The notes: a model not told the origin generated them from the sequence alone. A DNA stretch of 64,000 nt from Microvirga calopogonii (GCF_003347665.1 NZ_QDGA01000017.1:1-64000); one strand, 5' to 3'; counted from the stretch's first letter, positions 18,110 to 28,462 are shown. Program-made: numbers and translations.

Positions 18110-18997
18110 ATGTCCATTGCGAGCATGACCGGCTTCGCCCGCGAAGCCGGCGTCACCGGTTCCTATCAATGGGCCTGGGAGCTCAAGACGGTGAACGGCC
18201 GCGGCCTTGAAGTGCGCGTCCGGACACCGTCAGGCCTCGATGCCATCGGCGAGGAAGCGCGAGGGCAGATCCTCAAGGCGCTGACCCGAGGCCAGGGCCA
18301 GCTCAACCTGTCGCTCAGCAAGGCCTCCTCCGCGGCCAAGCTGCGCGTGAACCAGGATGTGCTGCAATCGCTGCTCTCGGCGATCGGCGATCTGTCGCTT
18401 CCGGACAACGTGAAACCTGCCTCCCTCGACGGTCTCCTGTCCGTGCGCGGCGTTGTCGAATTGGACGACGATGTCGCCGATCCGTTGCAGGACGAGGAAC
18501 TCGTGGCGGCCCTGCGGGCAGGGGTCGGTGCTCTGATCGAATCTCTCAAGGCCGTGAGGCTGCAGGAGGGACAGGCACTCGCCGCAGTTCTCGGCCAGCA
18601 GCTCGACATCATCTCTCGCTTAGTCGACGAAGCCGAAGCGGCGCCGGCTCGTCAGCCCGATGCCATTCGTACTCGCCTGGAGTCGCAGATTGCCGAGCTG
18701 CTCGATGGCAAGGCCAGTCTCGATCCGGCTCGCTTGCATCAGGAGGCTGTGCTCATCGCCGCGCGAGCCGATATCCGCGAGGAGCTCGACCGTTTGCGCG
18801 CCCATGTGGATGCCGCCCGGGGCCTGATGCAGGAGGCGGGATCTGTCGGCCGAAGGCTCGATTTCCTGGCACAGGAATTCGGCCGCGAGGCGAATACCCT
18901 GTGTGCAAAGGCCAATGACGTGTCCCTCTCGCGGATCGGGCTTGAATTGAAGGCCGTGATCGAACAATTCCGCGAGCAGGTTCAGAATGTGGAGTGA
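18110..18997 (+). CDS. YicC family protein (putative endoribonuclease)
   Basis: A 295-residue YicC/YloC-type protein; members of this family have been described as endoribonucleases. The start SIASMTGFAR is the family hallmark, and LKTVNGRGLEVRVR, a coiled helical middle and the C-terminal DFLAQEFGREANTLCAKAND region are all typical. TGAGG lies upstream of the ATG. Its end overlaps or abuts gmk, a conserved pairing. Confidence 0.93.
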   Translation: MSIASMTGFAREAGVTGSYQWAWELKTVNGRGLEVRVRTPSGLDAIGEEARGQILKALTRGQGQLNLSLSKASSAAKLRVNQDVLQSLLSAIGDLSLPDNVKPASLDGLLSVRGVVELDDDVADPLQDEELVAALRAGVGALIESLKAVRLQEGQALAAVLGQQLDIISRLVDEAEAAPARQPDAIRTRLESQIAELLDGKASLDPARLHQEAVLIAARADIREELDRLRAHVDAARGLMQEAGSVGRRLDFLAQEFGREANTLCAKANDVSLSRIGLELKAVIEQFREQVQNVE

Positions 18998-19001
18998 TGC
19001 G

Positions 19002-19652
19002 GTGAGTCAAGATTCGAAGTCTCCGGTCGGCCGTCGCGGCCTCATCCTCATCCTGTCTTCGCCGTCCGGCGCCGGTAAGACCACGCTCACCCGCAGCCTC
19101 GTAGAAGAGCGGGCCGGGGTGCTCTCCGTTTCCGTCACGACTCGCCCCAAACGTCCCTCAGAGATCGAGGGGCGGCACTATCATTTCATCGACGTCGAAG
19201 AGTTCCTGGCGATGCGGGACCGCGACGAACTCCTGGAATGGGCCGAGGTGCACGGCAACTTCTACGGCACGCCGCGCAAGCCCGTGGAGAAGACGCTGGC
19301 CTCTGGCCAGGACATGGTCTTCGACATCGATTATCAGGGCACCCGCCAGGTTCGGCAGAAACTGCCGGACGACGTGGTGACGGTCTTCGTCCTGCCGCCG
19401 AGCTTCAAGGAGCTGAAGGCCAGGCTCGAACGCCGGGCTGAGGATGCGCCCGATGTCATCGCCAAGCGCCTCGCCAATGCCCGCGTCGAGATGGAGCGCT
19501 GGGTCGAGTACGACTACGTGATCGTCAACGAGGATCTCGGCAAGTCATTCGAGAGCCTGAAGGCCATTCAGGCAGCCGAGCGTCTCAAGCGCGAGCGCCT
19601 CGTCGGCCTCTCGGATTTCGTCGAAGGATTGCTGGCGGAAAAGATCGACTGA
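19002..19652 (+). CDS. gmk: Guanylate kinase
   Basis: Phosphorylates GMP to GDP. The P-loop is SSPSGAGKTTL; TTRPKRPSEIEGRHYHF and the VFDIDYQGTRQV segment bind GMP. Two starts are possible: an ATG at 18987, inside the end of yicC, and a GTG at 19002 with GGAG seven bases upstream. I prefer the GTG (216 residues) for its spacing. The gene is convergent with ddl, with an 11-base gap. Confidence 0.96.
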   Translation: MSQDSKSPVGRRGLILILSSPSGAGKTTLTRSLVEERAGVLSVSVTTRPKRPSEIEGRHYHFIDVEEFLAMRDRDELLEWAEVHGNFYGTPRKPVEKTLASGQDMVFDIDYQGTRQVRQKLPDDVVTVFVLPPSFKELKARLERRAEDAPDVIAKRLANARVEMERWVEYDYVIVNEDLGKSFESLKAIQAAERLKRERLVGLSDFVEGLLAEKID

Positions 19653-19663
19653 ACGTTGCGCCC

Positions 19664-20776
19664 TTACACCAGCGCGAGCGCATTCCGCCGCTCGTGACGG
19701 GCAATGGCGTGCCCGATCAGCACGTCCATCAGCGCGCTCTGAGGCAGACCACCGGCTTCCCAGAGCTTGGGGTACATGCTGATCGCCGTGAAGCCCGGCA
19801 GGGTATTCACCTCGTTGATGAAGAGGCCGTCGTCGTTCCTGGGGTCCAGGAAGAAGTCGACGCGGGCCAGTCCCTCGCAGGCAAGGGCCTTGAATGTCGC
19901 GACCGCAAGCTCCTGGAAGCGGCCAGCCTGGGCCGGCGAGAGCTGCGCCGGGATGCGCAGAAGGGCGCCGTCCGCGTCGATGTACTTGGCGTCGTAGCTG
20001 TAGAATCCGTGGGTTTCGGCCGGCAGGATCTCGCCCAGCGGGGAGGCGCGGACCTCGCCCGAGGCATCTTCCAGCACCGAGCACTCGATTTCCCGTGCTC
20101 CCGTCACGCTGCGCTCCACGAGCACCTTGCCGTCATACCGGAAGGCGCGCTCGCAGGCCCTGTCGAATTCTTCCGCGGACGATGCGCGGGATACGCCGAC
20201 CGACGAGCCCATATTGGCAGGCTTGACGAAGAGATCGGTCGTGCCGAGCGCGTTCACGGCGGCATCGTAATCGGCATGATTGCGCGAGGTTAGGGTCAGG
20301 AAGGGTACAATCGGGAGGCCGCTATCGCGCAGCAGTCGCTTGGCAATGTCCTTGTCCATGCCGGCGGCGGAGCCCATGACGCCGGAGCCCACATAGGGAA
20401 CATTGGCCAGTTCGAGAAAGCCCTGAACCGTCCCGTCCTCGCCGTTCGGACCATGGAGCACCGGCACGACCGCATCAAGCCGCAGGGAGCGCGATGATCC
20501 GTGACTGTTCAGCACGATCGTCTCGCCTGCGCCGCCGGGGAGCAGGGCCACCTGCGGGGCTCCTTCCGGGATCTCCAGGGCCTGCGCGCCCCTTCCGCCG
20601 CCATTGCCGCTGTCGCAGAGAAGCCAGCGCCCATCCCGGCCGATGCCGATGGGGATGATGTCGTAGCGGTCGGGATCGAGAGCCCGCAGGACATTGGCCG
20701 CCGACAGTTTCGAGACCTCATGCTCCGCAGAGCGTCCCCCGAACAGAAGCCCGATCGTCTTGCGCGGCTGCGACAT
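19664..20776 (-). CDS. ddl: D-alanine--D-alanine ligase
   Basis: ATP-grasp enzyme making the D-Ala-D-Ala dipeptide for peptidoglycan. At 370 residues it belongs to the longer Ddl group. Motifs include LLFGGRSAEHEVS at the N-terminus, the GPNGEDGTVQGFLE active-site loop, FVKPANMGSSVGVS and DFFLDPRNDDGLFINEVNTL with metal-binding acidic residues. It stands alone here, outside a dcw cluster, so it may be a second ddl copy of the DdlA type. Confidence 0.93.
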   Translation of the reverse strand: MSQPRKTIGLLFGGRSAEHEVSKLSAANVLRALDPDRYDIIPIGIGRDGRWLLCDSGNGGGRGAQALEIPEGAPQVALLPGGAGETIVLNSHGSSRSLRLDAVVPVLHGPNGEDGTVQGFLELANVPYVGSGVMGSAAGMDKDIAKRLLRDSGLPIVPFLTLTSRNHADYDAAVNALGTTDLFVKPANMGSSVGVSRASSAEEFDRACERAFRYDGKVLVERSVTGAREIECSVLEDASGEVRASPLGEILPAETHGFYSYDAKYIDADGALLRIPAQLSPAQAGRFQELAVATFKALACEGLARVDFFLDPRNDDGLFINEVNTLPGFTAISMYPKLWEAGGLPQSALMDVLIGHAIARHERRNALALV

Positions 20777-21003
20777 TCCCGCCTTCTCCTCTCACGGCCG
20801 ATTGGGACCGCTCACGATGATCAATCATGGAAGGGCGCGGTTAAGGTCTCATGAAGAGCAGCCCCCGGCCCGGTTCAGCGGCTTCATATAGGCCGGGATG
20901 GCGAGAGGGCGAGCGAACATCGCAAGGAGCCGACGTCAATCTTGGTTTCCCGCCTACGACGAGGTTACATTGTCCTATTCATGGTCGTGGAAGCGGTGTC
21001 GGT

Positions 21004-21555
21004 ATGAGCGAAGCAGATCCGGATATAACGAAGATCGGGAGAAGGACCGTTTATGAAAACCGCTGGATGCGAGTTCATGAGGACAAGGTTCGGCGAAGAG
21101 ACGGATCAACAGGCATCTATGGCTTCGTCGACAAGCCGGATTTCGTGATCGTCGCGCCGATCCAGGATGGAATCGTGCACCTCGTTCAACAATACCGTTA
21201 TCCCATCGGGCAGAGGCAGTGGGAATTCCCTCAAGGCAGCTGGGAGGGGGACTCCGCCTGTCATCCCGCAGATGTCGCAAGAGGTGAGCTGGAAGAGGAG
21301 ACCGGCCTTGTTGCCGAAGAGATCACCGAGATCGGTTGCCTCTTTCCTCTCTACGGCACCGTTTCGCAAAGTTTCCGGATTTTTCTGGCTACGGGTCTTA
21401 GACAAGGGAGATCGAGATTAGAGCGGGAGGAGCAGGACCTCGTGACGAAGTCGTTCGCTCTTGCGGACCTGGAGGCAATGATCCTGAATGGAGAGATTCA
21501 GGATGCCGGGACCGTGGCCTCATTCGGCCTTTTGCAGCTGAAGAAGCTTATCTGA
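21004..21555 (+). CDS. Nudix hydrolase
   Basis: A 183-residue Nudix protein resembling ADP-sugar pyrophosphatases. The start MSEADPDITKIG at 21004 is chosen because the in-frame upstream part is not protein-like. QWEFPQGSWEGD leads into the Nudix box, whose core reads ARGELEEETGL. Relative to the classic pattern the spacer is two residues longer and the Arg before Glu is shifted by one; the metal-binding Glu cluster is intact. The substrate is not known. It converges on rsmA with a 12-base gap. Confidence 0.85.
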   Translation: MSEADPDITKIGRRTVYENRWMRVHEDKVRRRDGSTGIYGFVDKPDFVIVAPIQDGIVHLVQQYRYPIGQRQWEFPQGSWEGDSACHPADVARGELEEETGLVAEEITEIGCLFPLYGTVSQSFRIFLATGLRQGRSRLEREEQDLVTKSFALADLEAMILNGEIQDAGTVASFGLLQLKKLI

Positions 21556-21567
21556 AGCTCAGCACCG

Positions 21568-22422
21568 TTAGGTCTTTCGCATCTCATCATAAGCATTGGC
21601 CAGGGCCACGTAGCCTTCGACCGGAATATTCTCGGCACGGGCCGTCTCCTCGAGCTCGGCTGCTTCGATGATCGCGGCTGGATCGGGAGCGATGGACTTC
21701 AGGCTTTGGCGCAGCATCTTGCGGCGTTGCCCGAAGGCCGCGCGGGTGACGGTTTCGAGGGCGCCGATGCGGCAGGGCAGAGGGTTGGTCCGCGGGGTCA
21801 GATGCACGATGCTCGACGTGATCTTCGGCGGCGGCACGAAGGCTGAGGGGGGAACGTCGAAGAGGATGCGCGCCTCCGTCCGCCAGCCGCAGAGAACGCC
21901 GAGCCTGCCGTAGTTCTTCGGATCGCTTTCGTCCGCGACGATGCGTTCGGCAACCTCGCGCTGGAACATGAGAGTGAGCGACGCCCACCAGGGCGGCCAG
22001 GCCTCGCCCGTGAGCCATCCGGTCAGGAGGGCTGTGCCGACATTATAGGGCAGGTTGGCGATGATGCGCACAAGGCTGTCACCGACCAGCGGGCGCGGAT
22101 CGAATTCCAGCGCATCGGCTTCGATCACCTCCAGGCGCCCCGGATAGTGATCGGCGATCTCTGCGAGGGCAGGCAGGCAGCGGCTGTCGCGCTCGATGGC
22201 GATGACCTTCTTCGCACCGGCTGCCAGGATGGCACGAGTGAGGCCGCCGGGACCGGGACCGACTTCGATGACGGTGGCGTCTTCCAGCGGACCGGCCGAG
22301 CGGGCGATGCGGCTGGTAAGATTGAGGTCGAAGAGGAAGTTCTGACCGAGCGACTTCTTGGCCATCAGCCCATGCGTGCGCACGACCTCGCGCAAAGGGG
22401 GAAGATCGTCGATCTGGCTCAT
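21568..22422 (-). CDS. rsmA: 16S rRNA A1518/A1519 dimethyltransferase
   Basis: Dimethylates two adjacent adenines near the 3' end of 16S rRNA. The start [14 protein letters not shown] at 22422 overlaps the pdxA stop by four bases (ATGA). The 284-residue protein has [11 protein letters not shown], the SAM-binding [16 protein letters not shown], and the NLPYNVG catalytic motif. A much longer open frame continues upstream through pdxA but is not coding. It is the last gene of the LPS-export operon. Confidence 0.96.
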   Translation of the reverse strand: MSQIDDLPPLREVVRTHGLMAKKSLGQNFLFDLNLTSRIARSAGPLEDATVIEVGPGPGGLTRAILAAGAKKVIAIERDSRCLPALAEIADHYPGRLEVIEADALEFDPRPLVGDSLVRIIANLPYNVGTALLTGWLTGEAWPPWWASLTLMFQREVAERIVADESDPKNYGRLGVLCGWRTEARILFDVPPSAFVPPPKITSSIVHLTPRTNPLPCRIGALETVTRAAFGQRRKMLRQSLKSIAPDPAAIIEAAELEETARAENIPVEGYVALANAYDEMRKT

Positions 22423-23432
22423 GGGCTCCCCAGGCGGGCGGCAAGCTTCAGGGCCGCCATGAGGCTGTCTGGGCGGGCGATCCCTTTGCCTGCAATGTCG
22501 AAGGCGGTTCCATGATCTGGCGATGTCCGCACGAAAGGAAGCCCGAGCGTCACGTTGACGGCTTCGTCGAAGGCGATCGTCTTGATCGGGATCAGCGCCT
22601 GATCGTGATACATGGCAAGGGCTGCGTCGTATCGGCTGCGCGCGCGGGCGTGGAACATGGTGTCCGCCGGCAGGGGGCCCACCACCTCGATCCCATCTGC
22701 CCGAAGGATGTTGACGGCCGGAACGATGACGGCCTCGTCCTCCGTTCCCATCGCACCGCTTTCGCCGGCATGAGGATTGAGCCCCGCGAGGGCGAGCCTC
22801 GGTTTCCCGATGCCGAAACGCTGCCGCAGCTCCCGGGCGACGATCCGTCCGGTGAGGACGATCAGATCCGTGGTCAAGGCCGAGGGCACATCCGACAGGG
22901 GGATATGCACCGTCACGGGGACGACGGCAAGCTGCTCGCTCCACAGCATCATGACCGGGTGATAGGTCTGCGGGCCGCCTCCCGCAGCGAGAGCCGCAAG
23001 AAACTCCGTATGACCGGGATGCCGGAAACCGGCCTCGTAGAGAATGTGCTTGGCGATGGGATTCGTCACGACGGCGGCTGCCGAGCCCGCTCGGACAAGC
23101 CGGACGGCTGTCTCGATGGATGCGATGACCGATGGAGCGTTGGCGGGATCGGGCCGTCCTGCCTGGGCGGAAACCGGAGCGTCCAGCGGAACGACAGGAA
23201 GAGCCCGGGGGAAGGTCGCTTGGATACCGGATGGTTCCACGGGAACGATGGGGACGTCCCAGCCGTATCCCTGCGCGACACGACCCAGATGCCCAGGATC
23301 GCCTACTATTCCGAAAGGCGGAAGGGACGCCGCCTCTCGTTCCAGCCAAGCTCTCAGGCTCAGTTCGGGCCCGATCCCGGCTGGATCGCCCTGCGTCAGC
23401 AGGAGAGGAGAGCGCTTATCAAGCCCAATCAC
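22419..23432 (-). CDS. pdxA: 4-hydroxythreonine-4-phosphate dehydrogenase
   Basis: Oxidises 4-phosphohydroxy-L-threonine in pyridoxal phosphate synthesis. The 337-residue protein has [14 protein letters not shown], the PGHTEFLA His, LNPHAGE and [10 protein letters not shown] metal-site motifs. Four-base overlaps with both lptD and rsmA point to tight translational coupling. In related bacteria a surA gene usually lies between lptD and pdxA; it is absent here. Confidence 0.95.
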   Translation of the reverse strand: MIGLDKRSPLLLTQGDPAGIGPELSLRAWLEREAASLPPFGIVGDPGHLGRVAQGYGWDVPIVPVEPSGIQATFPRALPVVPLDAPVSAQAGRPDPANAPSVIASIETAVRLVRAGSAAAVVTNPIAKHILYEAGFRHPGHTEFLAALAAGGGPQTYHPVMMLWSEQLAVVPVTVHIPLSDVPSALTTDLIVLTGRIVARELRQRFGIGKPRLALAGLNPHAGESGAMGTEDEAVIVPAVNILRADGIEVVGPLPADTMFHARARSRYDAALAMYHDQALIPIKTIAFDEAVNVTLGLPFVRTSPDHGTAFDIAGKGIARPDSLMAALKLAARLGSP

Positions 23433-25975
23433 TGGGCGGACACACCTTCGTCCGAGGAAAGGCCGCTGAGGTTTTGAGTATAGCCCACTTCGCCGAGTGA
23501 ACGGAACTCGAGAGTGAAGGCGATGGTGTGGTTCTGGTTCTTCTCACCCGAGTTCCGGACCACTTCTCGCGGTGTCACGCTGTAGCTGAGCGAGAAGGTG
23601 GTGCACTCGTCCATATACCCGAGCCCGAGCGACATGCCGCTGACATAGGCGACGTTTTCACGGTTATAAACGGCCGTCTCAGGGTTGATCGCGTACTGGG
23701 TAAGGAAGGTCTCGCGTGCCAGGAGGTAGCGGTCGAGATCTAGAAGAACCGAGCCGGTTATGTACCAGTTCGGCGAGACATCCCACCGGGCCGTGCCGAG
23801 CAGGCCTTCGCGCCGGAGCGGGAACCCGATAGCGGGCTGGGCCGCATAATTGGCATAGGTCAGCGAGGTCGAAACCGGCAGGTAGGGATTGAAGTTCGCC
23901 CTGAAGCCGGCCTCAAGCCGGTTGAGGCCGAAGTCCTCCTGGTCGAAGCGCGCCCGGGTCACGAAAGCGAAGTTCGCATTCGGCGAGATCTGGAAGCGGC
24001 CCACATAATCCGAGGCACGGGAATCAAGCCCGGAGTCCAGGCCGACATTGGCGAGATCGGGCTCCCGGAACGAGTTGAGCCCGGCGATCTGATAGGACTG
24101 CCCGAAGAGCACATTGGCGTAGAAATCGTCTGCGCCCGTCACCGTGTACTGGAGGCCGACATTGGCGCGAACGCCTCCCTCGACCCGGTCGTAGCCGGAG
24201 AACTTGTCCCAATCGAACAGGGACGTGTCGTCGAACACGAGGCTCTGGGCATCCTCGTTGGGGAGGCTGCCGATCCGGGTCTCACTCGGACGGGCGATCA
24301 CCTGCGCGATCGGCTCGAGGACCTGCTTGCCCGAGGTTCCCAGGCTGGCGATGAAGGGATAGCGATACTCGACGCCGACGGCCGGCATGGCCCGGAAGAG
24401 ATAATCGTCCCCGGTATCGAGGAAGTTGGCGAGCTGCGGGTTCTGATACCGGGCGAAATCCGGGGAAATCCAGAAATTGTCGGCCCGGACATAGGCGAAC
24501 GGCGTCCAGACTTGGCCGATCGGATCGACGAACTCACGGCGCCAGGAGGCTGTGACGGATGCCCGGGACGTCGAGCCGCTGATGCCCCGTACGAGGCATG
24601 CGGCAGGATCGAAGACGATGCAGGTCTGCGCGACGCCGAAATAGGTCGTATTGGCGACGGAAAGCGGATCGTACTGGGCGGCCTCGCGCGAGAGGTGAGT
24701 CACGTTCACGTCGAGGGCAAACTCGCCGCCGATGGTCGAGGGCGTGAAGCGCTTGTTGTAGTCCAGAACAGGGGCGACGACGGGCTGCTGCTTCTGCCAG
24801 TCGGAACTCGACAGGGTCTGGAAGTAATAGCCCCGCATGTCGAAGTAGGAGCGGTCACCCTGTCCCTGGAGATACAGGGTCGAGATCGATTCCTTGATGT
24901 AGTACGAGCTGAGGCTCTCGCTGCGGATCTTATAATTCGACAGGAACCACTTGTCGGAGAGCAGGGCGATATCCCAGCCCCAGCGCCAGTTCTGGTTGAT
25001 GTAGAAAAGGCCGGTCGTCTCCAGCGAGCCACGGAGGTCACGATCTCCGGCCCCGTGAGGAGGCGGGAGGAAGGCCTCGGGGTCCTGCTGCGAGATGCCG
25101 GCGGCCCGGACGGTATAGACGCCGTTCTCGAGCCGGTGGCGCCACTCGGCTTGGGCGAGCAAGCCCTGCCGGCTCAGGTAGGTCGGGTTGAGCGTCAGGT
25201 CGTAGTTTGGCGCGATCGCCCAGAAGAACGGCACGGAGGCGCCGTAGCCGAGGGCGGAGGAGTAGACATAACGGGGCGACAGGAACCCGGTCTTGCGCTT
25301 GACCGTCGGATCAGGCGTCCAGAAATACGGCATGTAGGCGACCGGAATGCCGAGGAGCTCAAGGGTCGCATCCTCGTAATAGATCGTCCGTTCGCTATTG
25401 TTGTGAATGATCTTGGCGGCCTTGACCTGCCAGAGGGGCGGCCGTTCCGGGTTGTCCTTGCAGGGTTCGCAGGCGGTATAGGTGCCGCGCTCGAAGACCG
25501 TCGTCTCGCCCTCGGCGCGCTCGGCCCGAGGGGCGGAGAAGCGGGTCGTGAGGGGACGACCCTGCTCGACGGTGGTCTGGACCACCCTCAGGGAATCGAT
25601 GAAGCCGTTCTTGAAGTCGTCCGTCAGCTCGAATCGGTCGCCCGTGGCGACGGTGCCGCTGGCATCGGTCAGGCGGGCATTGCCTTCGGCGAAGACGCGG
25701 CCGGTATTCCGGTCGTAGGTGACCCGGTCGGCCTGGAGCGTCCGGCCCTGGTAGTTCATCTGGACGTCGCCGGAGGCGGCGATCGTGTTCTTGTCGTTGT
25801 CGTAAACGATTTCCTTAGCGTCAACGAGAAGGCGATCCTGACCCGATCCGGACTTGGCGCGCCCGGCAATGGCCTCGTTCAGGGTGCCCTGGGCAAGCGT
25901 AGGCACAGACCCAGCAGCTAAAAGAGCCGCTGCGATCGCAGACATTGCGATCGTTGTCTTAAGCCGCTGCCGCAT
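23429..25975 (-). CDS. lptD: LPS-assembly protein LptD
   Basis: The outer-membrane barrel that, with LptE, inserts lipopolysaccharide into the outer leaflet. The ATG at 25975 is chosen (848 residues) because AAGGAG lies five bases upstream; a GTG at 25981 abuts that site too closely. A signal peptide ends at VPTLAQ. An N-terminal OstA/LptA-like domain (about 45-150, with YDNDKNTIAASGDVQMNYQG) is followed by the LptD barrel. TACEPCKDNPERPPLW contains a cysteine pair. It follows lptG by 35 bases and overlaps pdxA by four. Confidence 0.95.
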   Translation of the reverse strand: MRQRLKTTIAMSAIAAALLAAGSVPTLAQGTLNEAIAGRAKSGSGQDRLLVDAKEIVYDNDKNTIAASGDVQMNYQGRTLQADRVTYDRNTGRVFAEGNARLTDASGTVATGDRFELTDDFKNGFIDSLRVVQTTVEQGRPLTTRFSAPRAERAEGETTVFERGTYTACEPCKDNPERPPLWQVKAAKIIHNNSERTIYYEDATLELLGIPVAYMPYFWTPDPTVKRKTGFLSPRYVYSSALGYGASVPFFWAIAPNYDLTLNPTYLSRQGLLAQAEWRHRLENGVYTVRAAGISQQDPEAFLPPPHGAGDRDLRGSLETTGLFYINQNWRWGWDIALLSDKWFLSNYKIRSESLSSYYIKESISTLYLQGQGDRSYFDMRGYYFQTLSSSDWQKQQPVVAPVLDYNKRFTPSTIGGEFALDVNVTHLSREAAQYDPLSVANTTYFGVAQTCIVFDPAACLVRGISGSTSRASVTASWRREFVDPIGQVWTPFAYVRADNFWISPDFARYQNPQLANFLDTGDDYLFRAMPAVGVEYRYPFIASLGTSGKQVLEPIAQVIARPSETRIGSLPNEDAQSLVFDDTSLFDWDKFSGYDRVEGGVRANVGLQYTVTGADDFYANVLFGQSYQIAGLNSFREPDLANVGLDSGLDSRASDYVGRFQISPNANFAFVTRARFDQEDFGLNRLEAGFRANFNPYLPVSTSLTYANYAAQPAIGFPLRREGLLGTARWDVSPNWYITGSVLLDLDRYLLARETFLTQYAINPETAVYNRENVAYVSGMSLGLGYMDECTTFSLSYSVTPREVVRNSGEKNQNHTIAFTLEFRSLGEVGYTQNLSGLSSDEGVSAQ

Positions 25976-26010
25976 CCCCACTCCTTAACAAACCTTTTTA
26001 TTGAGGCCGG

Positions 26011-27096
26011 TCAGCCGTCCTCTTGATGCAATAACGCCAAGGTCCCTAACAGACTGCCTACTACAGCTGGGAACCAGGCTGCAACAAGGGAACTGATGAT
26101 TCCGGCGGCGCCAAGCTCCGCCATTAGCTCCGTGGCGACATAAAGCATGAAGCCGGCCGCGACGCCACCCAGAACCATCATCGCTACACCGCCAAATCGA
26201 AAGAATCTTAATGAGACGGATGCGGCCACGAAGACCATGGCGATGAACAGCAAGGGGCGGGCCAGAAGCAGGTCGTAATGGAGCTGATAGGCGGTGACGT
26301 TGATATCCGCCTGCGCCATGCGCTCGATGGTGTTCTTCAGGTCCCAGAACGGCACCGCATCGGGCTCGATGAAGCTCTGTCGAACCTGCGAGGGCTGGAG
26401 GTTCGATGCGATCAAATATCGCTCATGGGACTGCGGCTCCTCGGTGGCCGAGAGGATACGGGCATCCTTCAGCTCCCAGAAACCCTCGTGCAGGGTCGCT
26501 TCCTTGGCTTCGACCCGGTGGGTGAAGACGCCTGCCGGGTCGAACGCGTAGACCGTGACCCCATAAAGGGTCGGGCTGTCGGTGGCCGACCCGGCGCCCC
26601 GAAGGATGGCTTGCCCGTCCTGGCTCCTCTGGCGGATCCAGATCGGCTTCTCCCGGGCTTGGGTAACCTTCGAGAACGTCTGCGTCTCCAATGTGGAGGC
26701 CCGCTGCTTGAGAGTAGCCGAGACCGGGTTGTAGACGGTCACGCTCAGGATGCCGATCAGCAGGGCGATCAGAAGACCCGGCTGAAGGAATTGCCATGCG
26801 GATATGCCGGCGGCCCGCGCCACCACCAGCTCGAGCTTGCGGCTGAGCTGGAGGAGGGCGGCCATGCTGCCGAACAGTACCGCGAAGGGCATGACCTGTT
26901 CGGCGATGGCCGGTGTGCGGAACAGGGCGAGCTGGGCGATCACCGCTGGTGTCGCGGCCGGCGCCTCGCCCGCCCGGCGCATGAGCTCCACGAAGTCCAG
27001 AGTGTAGACGAGGGTGAAGACTGTCGCGAAAACAAGGAAAATAGTCTTAAGAAACTGTCGTGAGAAATAGAACCCGAGGGTGCGGCCGATCAGCAT
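26011..27096 (-). CDS. lptG: LPS export permease LptG
   Basis: One of two inner-membrane permease subunits of the LptB2FG LPS transporter. The 361-residue protein has the YjgP/YjgQ layout: N-terminal membrane helices (about 15-120), a periplasmic jellyroll middle, and three C-terminal helices. LGFYFSRQFLKT at the start is family-like. It begins two bases after lptF ends. Confidence 0.93.
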   Translation of the reverse strand: MLIGRTLGFYFSRQFLKTIFLVFATVFTLVYTLDFVELMRRAGEAPAATPAVIAQLALFRTPAIAEQVMPFAVLFGSMAALLQLSRKLELVVARAAGISAWQFLQPGLLIALLIGILSVTVYNPVSATLKQRASTLETQTFSKVTQAREKPIWIRQRSQDGQAILRGAGSATDSPTLYGVTVYAFDPAGVFTHRVEAKEATLHEGFWELKDARILSATEEPQSHERYLIASNLQPSQVRQSFIEPDAVPFWDLKNTIERMAQADINVTAYQLHYDLLLARPLLFIAMVFVAASVSLRFFRFGGVAMMVLGGVAAGFMLYVATELMAELGAAGIISSLVAAWFPAVVGSLLGTLALLHQEDG

Positions 27097-27098
27097 GG

Positions 27099-28259
27099 TC
27101 AGGCCTTCCGAGGTGTGGGGGAGCGCGATGAAAACAGGTTGCGGATGGCCGCATGGAGTTTCGCCTGTGCGGATCGCATGGCCGGTCCCTTGAAGATGAA
27201 CAGCAGGCTGATGAGAATGCCTGCCAGAGGAACGCCATAGACGGCCACCACCGCCGCCGCCGTCCGCGCAACGGCGCTCGATGCAGCGAAGCCGAGAATT
27301 CTCAGCAGTACGATGGCAACGACCGCGCTGGCGATGGCGAGACCGCGCCCTTGACGGGTCGTTCTCGCTTCGCCTAAGGCCGCGAAGGCGATGACCATCA
27401 TGGCGAGCGGGTAGAGCCAGGATGACAAGCGATCGTGCAGCTCGGCCCGGAAGCGCCCGCGCTGCTCCTGATAAATGTACTCACCCTTGTCGGGGAACAG
27501 CAACTGGGTTGTGCTTCGCTCGCGCGGCTTGTAGACGACATCCCCACCCTCCTTGCTGAAGGCGGAAAGGTCGACGGCATAGCGCTCGAAGGCGACGATC
27601 GACGTATCGCGGCTGTTGGGTTCCTTACGCTGGACGCTGCCCTTCTGGAGCACGAGATAGGCGTTGCCGCCCTGTTCGACGGTTTGTCCGCGCTCGGCGA
27701 GATAGACGATCGCTTTGTCCTTGTCCCGCAGATCTTCCATGAAGATCCCGAGGAGGGCATCCCCCGAGCGCTCCCGGTAATGGAACGTGAAGCCGCTCTC
27801 CAGGGTGATGAATTGCCCTTCCTTGGCCATGGTGCCCACGAAATCCGCCCTGATCTTCGTGAACAGCTGGCGCAGCTCCTGGAAACTCGCAGGCATGAGA
27901 TAGACGGAGATGATGGCCACGACGGCGCACACGAAGGTGGCCAGGGCCAGGAAGGGCCGCAGGAGGTGCTGCGGCGGCATGCCGCCGGCGCTCATGACGA
28001 TCAGCTCGGAATCGCCGTTCAGCTTGTTCAGGGTGTAGATCGTCGCCAGAAAGAGGGCCACGGGAGCGATCACGTTGATCAGGGCGGGCAGCGAAAGGCC
28101 CGTTACCGTCAGGAAGATCACCACGGTTTGGCCCTTGCCCGTCAGCAGGTCGAGCTCGCGCAGCGCCTGCGTGATCCAGATCACGCCCGTCAGGGCGACG
28201 AGGCATGCGAGAAAGGCGTTGAAGGTGTTCTTCAGAATATAGCGTTCAAGGAGTGTCAT
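27099..28259 (-). CDS. lptF: LPS export permease LptF
   Basis: Partner of LptG in the LPS transporter. The start MTLLERYILKNTFNAFL at 28259 is the family N-terminus and has AAGGGCC upstream; an in-frame extension to 28304 is rejected. The 386-residue protein has N- and C-terminal membrane helices around a periplasmic jellyroll domain. It is divergent from pepA, and the 203-base gap must hold both promoters. Confidence 0.93.
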   Translation of the reverse strand: MTLLERYILKNTFNAFLACLVALTGVIWITQALRELDLLTGKGQTVVIFLTVTGLSLPALINVIAPVALFLATIYTLNKLNGDSELIVMSAGGMPPQHLLRPFLALATFVCAVVAIISVYLMPASFQELRQLFTKIRADFVGTMAKEGQFITLESGFTFHYRERSGDALLGIFMEDLRDKDKAIVYLAERGQTVEQGGNAYLVLQKGSVQRKEPNSRDTSIVAFERYAVDLSAFSKEGGDVVYKPRERSTTQLLFPDKGEYIYQEQRGRFRAELHDRLSSWLYPLAMMVIAFAALGEARTTRQGRGLAIASAVVAIVLLRILGFAASSAVARTAAAVVAVYGVPLAGILISLLFIFKGPAMRSAQAKLHAAIRNLFSSRSPTPRKA

Positions 28260-28462
28260 AAGGCCCTTCGCCCCTGGGCGGCGGAGCCCTGGGTATCGTG
28301 TCACAGCATCTCAGGCAAGACGGCCGTTTTCAACAGACCGAGATTGCGCCGATTTCACGGCAGCTTCCCCGTGCCTTAACCCGCCATATGATATATGTCC
28401 CCATCGTGAGCGTCGCATCCGGCCCGAAGACCGGTGATGTGCATCAGAACAACGAGGAATTC

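Noticed and set aside
24512..25921. Long plus-strand frame opposite lptD
   Set aside because: Antisense artefact; lptD has clear domains and operon context.
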